From Poa pratensis (Eukaryota > Streptophyta > Magnoliopsida > Poales > Poaceae): DNA of 64,000 nucleotides. Position numbers and translations under genes: made by a program. This document shows, one piece after another, positions 21,534 through 32,113 of the stretch (positions are counted from its first letter, which is position 1; each line of letters opens with the position of its first letter). The stretch is from NCBI GenBank assembly GCA_947311845.1, contig CAMZMU010000107.1, positions 21,694,359 to 21,758,358 of the forward strand, in the 5' to 3' direction. The notes under the pieces are model-generated. The model had not been told where the DNA came from. It saw nothing but the letters and a program-made list of their open reading frames with translations, and did no database searches.

Positions 21534-23952
21534 ATGGACTGTTCCGTTCGAGCCCGCATCAGGAGCCCGTCCCCGGCCGTCTCCCGCTTCCCCGCCGTGG
21601 GGCGGAGCCGCCAGGCGTCGACGGTGTCCTTCCGGCCCATGGCGTCAGCAACTCCAGTGGAGAAGCCCGCGGCGGCGGCGGCCGTTGAAGCGAAGGCGCG
21701 GCCGACCGGCGACTCCTTCATCCGGAACCACCTCAGGACCCTCGCCGCCTACCAGCCCATCCTGCCCTTCGAGGTATCCCTTCTATCCCTCCAACTCTTG
21801 CAACCTCCCGTGCTGTACTGTCGAGTGTGAAAAAAAAAACGCTGCTCCTTTCGCTGCGCTCGGCAGGTGTTTGCGGAAATGTGTACCTCTGCTTTGGTGA
21901 AGAATGTATGAAAACGAGCTTATGTAATGTTTTAGCACGCCGAATTTCGCTTCCAAGCTGTAAATTGTGATTGTTGTTCGACCACTCTGAAAATGTGAAC
22001 TCTTGCTAGGTGCTGTCTGCTCGGCTTGGGCGTAAACCAGAGGATATAATCAAGCTGGATGCCAACGAGAATCCATATGGTCCACCCCCGGAGGTGCGTA
22101 CTTCTACTTCCCGCGTTACGGATTAGTCAGATGACCTCTATCACGTAGTACTTAGCCATTCACAAGGTCATGACATCACAGAAATAACGTTGCTAGTATA
22201 ATTTTGAGCTTGCAAATGGAAAATAGCATATCTATGTATGAGTAACAAAAGACACCAAGACAATCCATACCTTCTTTGCTGTATCTAATGGATACCTGTA
22301 TCTGTACAGGTAGCTGCAGCATTAGGAAACTTAAAGTTCCCTTATGTGTACCCTGATCCTGAAAGCCGCCACTTGCGCGCTGCTCTAGCTGAAGATTCTG
22401 GCCTTGAAGCGGAGCACATACTTGTTGGATGCGGTGCCGATGAGCTAATTGATTTAATTATGAGGTTAGAGTGTAGTTCATCTTGTCCTTGTTTTTGTTG
22501 AGTCCTTCATCTCAAAGTTGAGTAATCATCAATGGTGTATATGCAGATGTGTACTTGAGCCAGGTGACAAAATTGTAGATTGCCCCCCAACTTTTACCAT
22601 GTATGAGTTTGATGCTTCAGTCAATGCTGCACTTGTAATCAAAGGTACCTATTGCTCTCTTGATTTTTTTAATTATTAAATCTTCCATGATTTTTTACTT
22701 GTTCAAGCTTCCGTGAGTTATGAGCCTCATGTAATATGCTGTTCACCATTCCTTGCTGTAGTTCCAAGACTTCCTGATTTCTCCCTAGACATCGCACACA
22801 TTGTCAAAGTGGTTGAACAAGAGAAACCAAAATGCATATTTTTGACATCTCCGAACAACCCAGATGGCAGGTATGTCGTTGACACTCAAGATTGGTGTTA
22901 ATCTATTTGGTTATTTTTCATATTGCAGTATTTTACACAATCATTCCAATTTTGTTTGTCAGTGTAATCAATGATGAGGATCTTTTAAAGATGCTTGACC
23001 TTCCGGTACTTGTAGTGCTGGACGAAGCATATGTTGAGTTTTCAAGCCTTCAGTCAAGATGACATGGGTTAAGAAGCATGATAATTTGATTGTTCTCCGC
23101 ACATTTAGCAAACGAGCAGGTGTGTGATTTGTGTTCTGTTGTTTTGGTGCGTATAGAAAGGTTATTTGTTACGAAGAATCAAAAGGAAGTGGTTTTTCTT
23201 CACTATTTATCGGCAATACAGGTTTAGCTGGGCTTCGTGTGGGTTATGGAGCATTTCCTCTGAGCATTATTGAGTACTTATGGCGGGCCAAGCAGCCTTA
23301 TAATGTGTCTGTGGCAGCAGAAGTCTCTGCATGTGCTGCCTTGCAGAATCCAACCTATTTGGAGGTACATCTTTCACAAAGATAGTTTACACACAAAATC
23401 ATTTCGAAAATTCCAATTTGGCTAATCTGCCCTTGTTTACCTTTGATTCTTGAAGAACGTGAAGAATCTGCTTCTACAAGAGAGGGAGAGGCTTTATAAT
23501 CTTCTCAAAGGAATACCTTTCCTGAAACCATTTCCCAGCCATGCTAACTTCATTCTCTGTGAAGTCACATCAGGAAAAGATGCAAAGAAAATAAAGGTCC
23601 AGTTTGCTTATTATCGTTCTAAATTTCTGCTTTATTTAATTGAGCCACCAAAGCCATTTCGTTGTAATTTTGAGGTGACAACATGTAAAACTAGGAACTT
23701 GAATTTTGGTCATCTGTGTTCATGAATCATGATCATTGCTATTCGATTTACGTCCCACTGAAACAATGCAGTATGGGCAACATTATTGACTTGATTTAGC
23801 AAAAAATATATTTGCAGGAAGACCTTGCGAAGATGGGAGTGATGATCCGCCACTATGATAAGAAGGAACTGAAGGGTTATATTCGTATTTCAGTTGGAAA
23901 GCCTGAGCACACTGATGCGCTAATGGAAGGCCTCAAAGCACTTAAACTGTGA
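21534..23952 (+). CDS. HPA: Histidinol-phosphate aminotransferase, plastid-targeted; one-base frame break in exon 6
   Basis: Nine exons: 21534-21773, 22010-22093, 22310-22464, 22547-22644, 22762-22870, 22963-23119, 23222-23364, 23456-23596 and 23818-23952. The enzyme (EC 2.6.1.9) transfers an amino group to imidazole-acetol phosphate in plastid histidine synthesis and uses pyridoxal phosphate. Exon 1 begins [14 protein letters not shown], a basic serine-rich transit peptide; the mature part has [27 protein letters not shown] and the cofactor-lysine motif [16 protein letters not shown]. Intended length is about 420 aa, as in other plants. All exon phases agree except exon 6, which is one base short: TCAAGATGAC at 23054 would read on if it were TCAAGGATGAC, but as written it gives TGA right after SSLQSR and before the cofactor lysine. 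It is convergent with FDH. Confidence 0.9.
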
Positions 23953-24619
23953 GAACTCGCCTTCAATATTTTGATGGAAGCAGTGAAGAGCTTAATGAGT
24001 ATGTGTCTACCCACTACTAGCTAGGCTGGTAGTACACTAGACGCTGTCTATGAAGTAGAGATCACGTAAAGTCGCTCCAACATCAGTGAAGTGCACTCTT
24101 CAGATTCCAAACCAACCAGGGGTAATTAGTTTCCAATAAAACGTCTGTGTTCAACTTCTTCTGTAGGTCCAACCATTTAGCCATACACTGTCTCAGCAAA
24201 GTTATTGTTCAGAGCAAGACTTTTCTGGATATTGCATTCCTGGTTGGTACTGCTTCGTTATGAATTGGCATACATATAGTTGCTTGTTTGGCTGCTCATG
24301 GGAAAGTTGAAGGTTCTATGGGAAATAAAGACACAATTGTCAGTCTTATCTTACTTTTAGCAGTGTCATAATATCAATACAATATCACTGGAGCTGCACT
24401 CTTTAAGGTTCACACAACCTTTGTGCAACAGTTGTGAAGTGAAGGAAGCTGTTGGCAAATGAAAGCAACCAGTTCTTATTCCATTTTATTTAGGCAGAGA
24501 TATATTTATATTTATGGCTGATGGCCATTGCAACGACCAAGCATCTTTATTTAGTTTGTGGCAACTGGCACACGTGCTCGAGGATCCGTGCCGGCATGCA
24601 GCTGCGACTCCATGGATGC
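23953..24619. other. Convergent 3' region between HPA and FDH
   Basis: The two stop codons are 667 bp apart on opposite strands. Several AATAAA-like words on each strand can serve as polyadenylation signals (for example AATAAA at 24325). No separate gene is seen. Confidence 0.5.
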
Positions 24620-26233
24620 TCACTGGTACTGGCTGGCGAGCTTGCCTTCCTTGACGATGTAGTTGGGCTCCGGGAAGTCCTGGCCCTTGAAGTACCTCTC
24701 CAGCATGTCCTTAACACCGGCCGCGTACCTGAGCTGCAACAGGATAATTGTTTTCGGTTTCAGTACATTTAGCCGTGGAACATAGCCAGTCTTTGAAGCA
24801 GAGCATGCTGTGCAAATGTAACTGACCTGGCCGTCAATGGTGGTGCCGGAGATGTGAGGGGTCATGGCGTTGTTGGGCATGTAGCGCCATGGGTGGTCCT
24901 TGGGCGCCGGCTGCGGGTACCAGACATCGCCACCGTAACCTGACCAGAATAGGAAGATTATGAGACTGGTTAATGTCTTGACTCTTGACCGTTGTTGTAT
25001 AACCATTTTTGCAGAGGCATTAACCAGTTGAGTGAGAGAGCAGTCCTGAGTTGATTTGTTCTTACCAGCGATGTGCCCACTTTTGCAAGCGTCTGCTACT
25101 GCCTGCGTGTCCATGATGGCTCCACGAGCGTTGTTGACGATGATGACGCCTTTCTTCATCTTGGCGATCTTCTCCTTGTTGAACATGCCTCTGAAAGACA
25201 CAAAGAAGGAAGCAATCAGCATTGGGGACAGAACACATGGAGCATCGGGTTGTATGCTGGTAAACAAACGTTCTACGTAGTAATTTACTTTGTCTTCTCG
25301 GTGAGTGGCATGTTGAGCACGACGACGTCGCACTTGGGCAGCATGGCGTCGAGGTCCTCCTCGAAGGTGGCGCCGAGCTCCTTCTCGAGCGCGGCGTCGA
25401 CGCGGAGCCTGTCGTGGTAGAGCAGGTTGCAGCCGAAGGGCTTGAGGCGCTGGAGCAGCAGCTTCCCGATGCGTCCGGCGCCGACGGTGCCCACCGTCTT
25501 GCCCTCCAGGTCGTACGCCCGGTGCGCGATGCCGGCGAGGTCCCACTCCCCGTTGATGGCCTGGTGGTGCCCGGGGATGAAGTTGCGCATGAGGACGAGG
25601 ATGCGCATCAGCTGGTCCTCCGCCACCGACACGGTGTTGCTGCCCGTGACCTCGGCCACGGTGAGCCCCGCGGCGGCGGCCGCCGGCAGCTCGATGTGGT
25701 CGGAGCCGATCCCCGCCGTGAGGAGCAGCTCCAGGTTCTTGCCGCGCCTGATCCGGTCCGCGGACACGTACGCCGGGTGGAACGGCGTGGTGATGAGCAC
25801 GTGCGCGTCCGCGATGTGCTTCTCCAGCTCTGACGTTGCCAACAGTGCAATGTGTAAATCTAACACTGCAATGGGTAATTTGGAGGTGATGTATATATGA
25901 TGACTGACCGCAGTTGGGGCCGTCCTTGTCGTCGGTGACGATGTACTGGTGGCCCTGCGACTCGAGCCAGCTGCGGATGCCGAGCGCGTTCTCCACGCAG
26001 CCCACGAAGTTGGGGTTCTGCCCCGCGTACTCGCCGCCCTTGTAGAACACGCCCACGATCTTCTTGCTCCCCGGAGACGCCTGGAAAACAAGAAACAGAG
26101 CAATGCAGTTAGGAAATTAACCCAACCATTGTGGAACGTTAGTGCTAAAGGTAAACAAGGTTACATGAAGGCTCCTGGTGACGGACGGCTCCAAGGTCCG
26201 GATCACCTGCTGCGTCGCGTTCCTCATGGCCAT
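24620..26233 (-). CDS. FDH: NAD-dependent formate dehydrogenase, mitochondrial
   Basis: Six exons on the minus strand: 26165-26233, 25909-26080, 25289-25829, 25066-25190, 24827-24939 and 24620-24733, with GT/AG sites and matching phases. The protein is 377 aa, the usual length for cereal FDH. It oxidises formate to carbon dioxide with NAD+ (EC 1.17.1.9) in the mitochondrial matrix and is commonly stress-induced. A short presequence ([23 protein letters not shown]) is encoded by exon 1. The substrate domain has [20 protein letters not shown] and [11 protein letters not shown]; the NAD-binding fold has [13 protein letters not shown]; the catalytic histidine lies in MTPHISGTT and the C-terminus ends EGKLASQYQ. 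No frame damage is seen. An in-frame second ATG occurs at codon 3. Confidence 0.95.
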
Positions 26234-26358
26234 GGATGCGATGAAAAAGCTAGCTGGCTGTGCTCGAGCTCGATCAGGTAGAGTGGCAAACACTGACAGT
26301 ACTGCTGCTGAGTGGCTGGCTTGGAGTGTGTGTGGAGACGTAGCACTGAACCGGCTCC

Positions 26359-26366
26359 CATATATA
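26359..26366 (-). promoter_or_regulatory. TATA box of FDH
   Basis: On the minus strand CCTATATATGGG lies about 125 bp upstream of the FDH start codon and is the only strong TATA match in the proximal region. Confidence 0.6.
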
Positions 26367-26754
26367 GGGGCGCAGGAGCAGTGCAGTAACCATCAATCAA
26401 ACTCCACCGCACTTTCTCGCCGGCCGTCGAGCCGGTGCACCTGGCCGGGCTGGACGGAATAAAAATAGCAGCCGGGGGCCCGCGGGCCGCTGCGATGGTG
26501 GAGATATCGCGCGACGGCAAGAGAGTGGTGAACTGGACGTGGCACGCGGTGTGAGCAACGGATGCGCAAGTGTGGTGGTGCGTCGCGATCGCGAGGCTGC
26601 TAAGGTGAACGGGGAAAGATGTGGGAGGAAGGCCGTCTCGTCACATCGGTGTTTCCCACTCGCATGTGCACATCGTCATAGCAGGAGTATTATATGATTA
26701 TGATATACGTAACTTGTAAGACCCATAAGTTTTAGAAACTGAAAAAAAAACATA

Positions 26755-26840
26755 CTCCCTCCGTATCAAATATAAGATGTTTTAGCATGTTTGAGCCCCA
26801 AATGTATCTATATATGTTTTAGTGCAAGATTCGGAGGGAG
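26755..26840. mobile_element. Stowaway MITE (86 bp) with TA target duplication
   Basis: It begins CTCCCTCCGTATC and ends TTCGGAGGGAG, a terminal inverted repeat diagnostic of Triticeae Stowaway (Tc1/Mariner) elements, and is flanked by TA on both sides (26753-26754, 26841-26842). It lies about 0.5 kb upstream of the FDH start. Confidence 0.92.
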
Positions 26841-27046
26841 TACATGTCAGACTACAAATACAAACGCGAGTGCGAATATTTTGCAACTAGTTGCACCCGC
26901 ACTCAATTGTCGGATGCCCCACTTTGAAGTTTTCAAAAATTTCGAAATAAATCATGGACATAGATTATGTTATATCTTGTGCACCCATAAACTTTCATAA
27001 AAAATATGACCATATGTGATCCGTGTAAAAAAAGAGAAAGACCTAA

Positions 27047-27268
27047 GGGCTTGTTTGGCACCCATCATTTCATTTCATTTCATTTTATTTCATTTAGAAA
27101 GTGAAATGACAAGGTTATGGATATGAATTGGCATAGTATACAATAAGTATTTGCTGGAATTCCAAATGAAATGACATGTTCAATTCCATGACAGCCAAAC
27201 AGGTTGGGTATAGAATCAAAAATAAATTCCATGATTCCGGCTTAAAATAATGGGTGCCAAACGAGCCC
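27047..27268. mobile_element. Tourist-like (PIF/Harbinger) MITE, 222 bp
   Basis: The terminal inverted repeats are GGGCTTGTTTGGCACCCAT and its complement with one mismatch. TAA flanks both sides (27044-27046 and 27269-27271), the target preference of PIF/Harbinger. There is no coding capacity. Confidence 0.85.
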
Positions 27269-27455
27269 TAAGTGAATAGTATCTTGTGCTATTCAAACTT
27301 TATTTGTTTTTTTCACAGGTCACATATGATAATATTGGTTAAATATATGATCTATGGGATCTGTACTTACAACAATTTTTATTTTATTTTACGTTAACAT
27401 AATTTTCTATAGCTCGTGTACAATAACATTTTTTACTCGGCTCAAAGGATACCCT

Positions 27456-28474
27456 ATTGTTCCAGTTGCGTGGTCGTGCGTGCGCGATTGTGCAATGATG
27501 GACTAGTAGGCGGTGGCTGCACATAATGACTTAGGCGCAGCGGCGCTTTTTGAGTTCCGAGTCTCAAATTTCAGGGGTGAAATCTATAGGTCTAAGCCTT
27601 AGGGCCTGTTTGATTCAAAGGATTTGCATAGGAATCTTGTAGGATTCAAATCCTTAGGATTTTTTCCTATAGTAATTGTTTGATTCATAGGATTGAATCC
27701 CATAGGATTTTTTCCTATGAAATCCTTTGCACTAGTTCCTATAGGAATTCTAACATCCACTCACACCTCTTTTTTCAAAATCCTTTGCTTTTCCTGTGAT
27801 GGAATCAAACAAAGACTGATGCATGTGAAATCCTGTAGGATTGAAGTGGACATGACATTACAATCATGCAGTTTTCCTATTCCTGCGTTTTTCCTATCCT
27901 ACGAATCAAACAGGCCCTATGGTTGAACCGGACATGGTGGCATTCACGCGCCGTCTCCTCGTTGGGGGCACTGCCAAGATTTTGTTCGGACTTCTCTACG
28001 CGTGAAAACTCATGACCTGACCTCCGTGGTTGGATCCAATGACGTCACTGTCGTGCGTCATTCTCTTTTTGAAAGAGTTGTTGTTAGAACACCTTTCATG
28101 TTACACATCATTAATGGTTGATGTTAATGTTCGCTACAGCCGTTTTGTTGATCGTGTTTTCCCTTTCTTTTATAATAATTTGGGTATGTGCATCATCGAT
28201 GTGTTGAGTATATCTTGATACCGTGTTGATGCAAAGACCAACTGTAATTAGTATTGTCTTGACACTTATATATTCTCTTTATTGAAAAATGTGTATGTAC
28301 CTGTATATCTTTTACATGTTTCATTTTTGCACAATTTACTGAAACTTAATATGACTTTCTCACTAAGTTACTACATAATTTTGCCTCCGCATCAGAGGAT
28401 TTCCAGCACCCTCTCCCTAGCAGTAGCAGCACCTCAAGCACACCTGCAGTGTGCAGAAGATTAGGGGAACCAAG
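27456..28474. repeat. Duplicated block, copy 1
   Basis: The block begins ATTGTTCCAGTTG and ends TTAGGGGAACCAAG and is repeated in the same orientation at 29225-30174 with clear divergence. It contains a 316 bp MITE absent from copy 2. No frame is conserved between the copies, so the block looks non-coding. Confidence 0.85.
27602..27917. mobile_element. MITE with GGGCCTGTTTGATTC terminal repeats, inserted in copy 1
   Basis: The 15 bp inverted repeats are perfect (27602-27616 and 27903-27917). TA lies on each side. The matching site in copy 2, near 29360, reads through without the element. The superfamily is probably Harbinger/Tourist or hAT; the TA flank does not decide between them. Confidence 0.8.
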
Positions 28475-29109
28475 GTGGTGCCGGCGACGGGATGGCGCGG
28501 ACGATCGACGGCGGTGAGGACGGGGATGGGACGGCACTAAAACCCACAAATCATACTTTAATTTGAACTCAAATTGCATATAAACAAATAAACTCCCTAA
28601 CTAGCTTAGGCATTTCATCAAACACCTAGCTAGCACTAGAAATATGAAATGAGCTAAAGTAGCAATGAAATGAGCTAAACTAGCAATGCCGGATGAAAGG
28701 ATGAAGTTGCTAACCCTTGGATAGATGGGGCGCCGCCAATCTTGACAAATTGTGGAAAAAATGGGGATGAACTCGAACTCGGGAGAGAAAACAGAGGAGA
28801 AAAATGGAGATGTCTCGAGCAGGAAAAATGGAGATGGCTCGGGGTAGGAGGTGATATGTAGGAGGAAGCCTTTAGTCCCAGTTGGTGTACCTTTAGTCCC
28901 GGTTCGTGATACCCACCCCTGCCGCTGCCTGCCGCGACCCCTTTAGTCCCGGTTGGTATTACCAACCGGGACTAAAGGTCCCCTACGAACCGGGACTGGA
29001 GCTGGTCGGCGTCCTAGCCGTTGGAACCGGGACTAATGCTCACATTAGTACTGGTTCCAAACATGGCCGGGACTACGAGTCAGATCCGAATGCATGTTTT
29101 CTACTAGTG
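28475..29109 (-). mobile_element. 5'-terminal fragment of a CACTA transposon
   Basis: Read on the minus strand it starts CACTAGTAGAAAAC at 29109, then has subterminal repeats of the CTTTAGTCCCGGTT type arranged as hairpins, then a leader closely similar to that of the large CACTA at 42050 (GATTTGTGGGTTTT near both first introns). It stops abruptly at the edge of duplicated block copy 1, so the rest of the element is missing. Confidence 0.85.
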
Positions 29110-29224
29110 CAATGTGCCACATGTGATTGTCCTGTTGGATCTATGTGTGTAGAGCCTCGGTGTCACGGGATCAATGTTGATGTCAGGAGTCTCTAGGCGC
29201 TGCTCTACGACATGTCGCGTGCAC

Positions 29225-30174
29225 ATTGTTCCAGTTGTGTGGCTAAGTCCCGTCCAGCCCATGCGTGCACGATTGTGCGATGATGGATCAATAGGCGGTG
29301 GCTGCATAAAATGACTTCGACGCGGTGGCGCTCGTTGAGCTACAGGTCTAGGCTTTATTGGTTGAACATGGCACGCCTTCCTCGTTGGAGGCATTGACTC
29401 GATTTTGCTTTGACTTCTCTTCGCGTGAAAACTCATTATCTAACCTCTGTGGTTGGATCCTTCGACGTCACCGTCGTGCGTCGTTCTCTTTTTGAAGGCG
29501 TCGTTGTTAGAACACTGTTACCTCGAGTTGCTATCATTAATGTGGTTGATGCTAATGTTCGCTCCATCCATTTTGTTGAGTGCTTATTTCTTTCCTTTTT
29601 GTAATAACTTGGGTATGTGCATCACCGATGTATTGACTAGATCTTGATATTGTATTGGTGTAGAAATCAGGTGTAAATGATATCTTCTTGATATTAATAT
29701 ATTTCCTTATTGAAAATGTCTATGTACCTGTATATCTTTTACAAGTTTCATTAATTTTGCACAATTTACTAAAACTTAATACTCTCCCATTTGTTGATGT
29801 AGGTTGTATAGTTTTTTGAGGAAAAATCAGAAATATATAAGGTGTATTACCATTTATGGTCAATTTTACCCATCTAGGAATGAGTCCCAATCTGGAACAG
29901 GAAGATTTGATCGATTGTTTTCAATTTGTGACTGCCTCCTCTCTCCCGATTTTGCCAAGTGCAAGTGCACTGTATTTCAAATTTGCACATCTTAGTTTCC
30001 GTGTGAGTAAACTATACACCCTACATTAAAAAACGGGAACAAAGGGAAATATGATTTTCTCACAAAGTTACTTCATAATTTTGCTTCCGCAGAAAAGGAT
30101 TTCCAGCACCCTCTCCCTAGCAGTAGCAGCACCTCAAGCACACCTGCAGTGTGCAGAAGATTAGGGGAACCAAG
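29225..30174. repeat. Duplicated block, copy 2
   Basis: This is the partner of 27456-28474 in the same orientation. It lacks the 316 bp MITE of copy 1 but carries its own 268 bp element. The 115 bp between the CACTA end and this copy shows no feature. Confidence 0.85.
29782..30049. mobile_element. Stowaway/Mariner-like MITE inserted in copy 2
   Basis: The ends (CTCTCCCATTTGTTGATGTA and the complement of ATTAAAAAACGGGAACAAAG) form an imperfect inverted repeat of about 35 bp that includes TTGTATAGTTT. TA flanks both sides. Copy 1 at the matching point reads CTTAATATGACTT with no insert, so the empty site is preserved. Confidence 0.8.
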
Positions 30175-30536
30175 ATTGGAGCCGTGCTTCTTAAAAATAA
30201 AACGATAGAAAAGAAAGAATGGACAAGGGCACGGTGGAGAAGCAGTACACCCACAACAATTGATCCTTTTCGTGTCTTTCGCAGGGCTAAATGCTGTGGA
30301 AGGAGGAAGCACGAATATCCGGGGAAAAGAAGCAAAGCAAAGAACCCACCGGGAGAAATCCATCCTTCACTCCAGTGTCTCCTCGTGCCAATGCGATGCG
30401 CCATGTTAAAATTTTACACGTGTAGAGCAGTGCGAAATGTCTCTACAGTTCGTAAGGGTGAAGAATAAATTACAAATTCAGTACTATATACTCACCTGGA
30501 CAAAACTACACTGTGATTAATTGTTCTCTCTTATAA
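30175..30536. other. Intergenic region, nothing recognised
   Basis: No gene, RNA or transposon end could be supported between the duplicated block and the following Harbinger-like element. Confidence 0.4.
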
Positions 30537-31731
30537 GATCTCCACCGGCATGCCCAATAGCGCTTCCAATAGGTCTATTGGGCGCGCCGGCACCAAACAT
30601 CTCCAGCGGCGAGCCCAATAGCCCCAAAGTTGCCGGCACGTCCCAATAGAACGTCTGGCAACTCCGATTCGTGTCCTGGTTCTAGGGAGGCAAGCGGGCG
30701 CGCCGGTAAACCGCGGCAACTCCGCTATGTCGGATCCTGACGGGTGGGAGTGCGGGACCGTCTCGTCAGCAACACAGCGGCCGCATGTGGATTTATTGTG
30801 GCCGGTATGCCCGTTTTAATGACGCAGCGGCTCACCAGGCGGGCGCAGACGACGCGACGCGTCGAGCGCAACACTGGAAGCTCAGGCGGTGGCGCGCACA
30901 CGTCGTCGTCGTCAATGCGTGTGGCAGACGAAGCGGTGTCATCAGCCTCCTCCGCTCCCCGCCGGCTTTAAAACGGCGCCCGGCACGCCTCTCCTCTCCA
31001 CACAACACTTCACCTCGTCTCTCCCACCAAAACCCTAGCTAGCATACCTGGCTGCCGCAAGCTTGACCGGCGATGAGGATCGAGGAGGAGAAGCAGCTCC
31101 GCCTCCTACAGGCCGCAGACCGTTGTGCTCGCCGCCGCCGCCGCGACCCCCGAGCGCCGCCATGAGCAGGAGGAGCAGCGCCGCCTCCTTGACGAGGAGC
31201 GGATGATGGGCCAGGCGTTTGCCCGCGAGATCAAGCCCCACCACACTCGGCGACGGCGGCGACCCGGAGAAGTTCCTCAAGGCCGCAACCGACGCCGGCG
31301 AAACCAGAAGCCTCAGCGACGGTGGCAGTAGATGAAACTTCCTCCTCGACTGCGAGGCATGCAAGACAGGCCGCCGCCAGGAGTTATCTTCCTCGACGCT
31401 GCCGTGTAGTGGGTTTCGCCGTGGACGCTAGATCTAGAGTCTAATTCAATGTTGTTTAGTTTAAATTTTGTTTAAGTTTGTTAAATGTCGTCTGTCAAAT
31501 TTTGTTAAAGTCTGTAAATTTTCTTCGAATTCAATGAAATATCGCCGGTGCGTCCATATTCGAGTTTTAATTTTTTGTGAAAAAAAACCTATTGTGAGTG
31601 ACCTGTGGGGCGAGCCGCTCCCAATAGGCGGCAACGCGTGCCGACGCGCCCAATAACACTTGTCCGGCAACTCAATAGATCGTCCGGCAACGTTGCCGGA
31701 CGATCTATTGAGCGCGCCGGTGGAGATGCTC
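30537..31731. mobile_element. Harbinger-like non-autonomous element with degenerate left end
   Basis: The right end complements to GAGCATCTCCACCGGCGCGC; the left end reads GATCTCCACCGGC and has lost two bases. TAA flanks both sides (30534-30536, 31732-31734). Inside, 31072-31400 on the plus strand resembles a decayed coding region rich in glutamate and arginine (EEQRRLLDEERMMGQAFARE) that occurs in related cereal elements, with frame breaks. A near-perfect 24 bp inverted repeat precedes the right end. Confidence 0.7.
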
Positions 31732-32113
31732 TAACAGTGATTCTCAACTGTTCAAACGTGTGCTACTCTGAGTTATCTTAATCTGTATTACTTTAGCTTC
31801 TAAAAGTTCATTGGTCTTGTTTAGTGTCTACTTATGCACAGATGATGACCCTTTTGAGTTTCCAGAAAAAGAAAGAGATGACCGTAGCCTGTGCTCATAT
31901 TCCATTCTTGCTCGTGATGCAAATTCTACTGTTTCAATGCTTCATCGGCAGAGAAACTTTATTCTTCCAAACCTTCCCCAAAACTATGCCGTGTGTCGTT
32001 TACGGATACTGTATAGCTAATCCGTGCAATCGTAACACCGATGCATTACGAAGAGGCCCCTCGGAAAATCTGTTATTACAAAGAGGCCCCTCGCCTCCTC
32101 CTTCTGCTGCCGA

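Noticed and set aside
25414..25900. Two plus-strand frames of 139 and 157 codons
   Set aside because: They lie antisense to the long FDH exon, whose GC-rich codons keep the opposite strand open.
24620..26233. Metabolic gene cluster formed by HPA, FDH and OSCP
   Set aside because: The enzymes belong to different pathways and organelles, and neighbours are not co-oriented; simple proximity in a gene island is the better reading.
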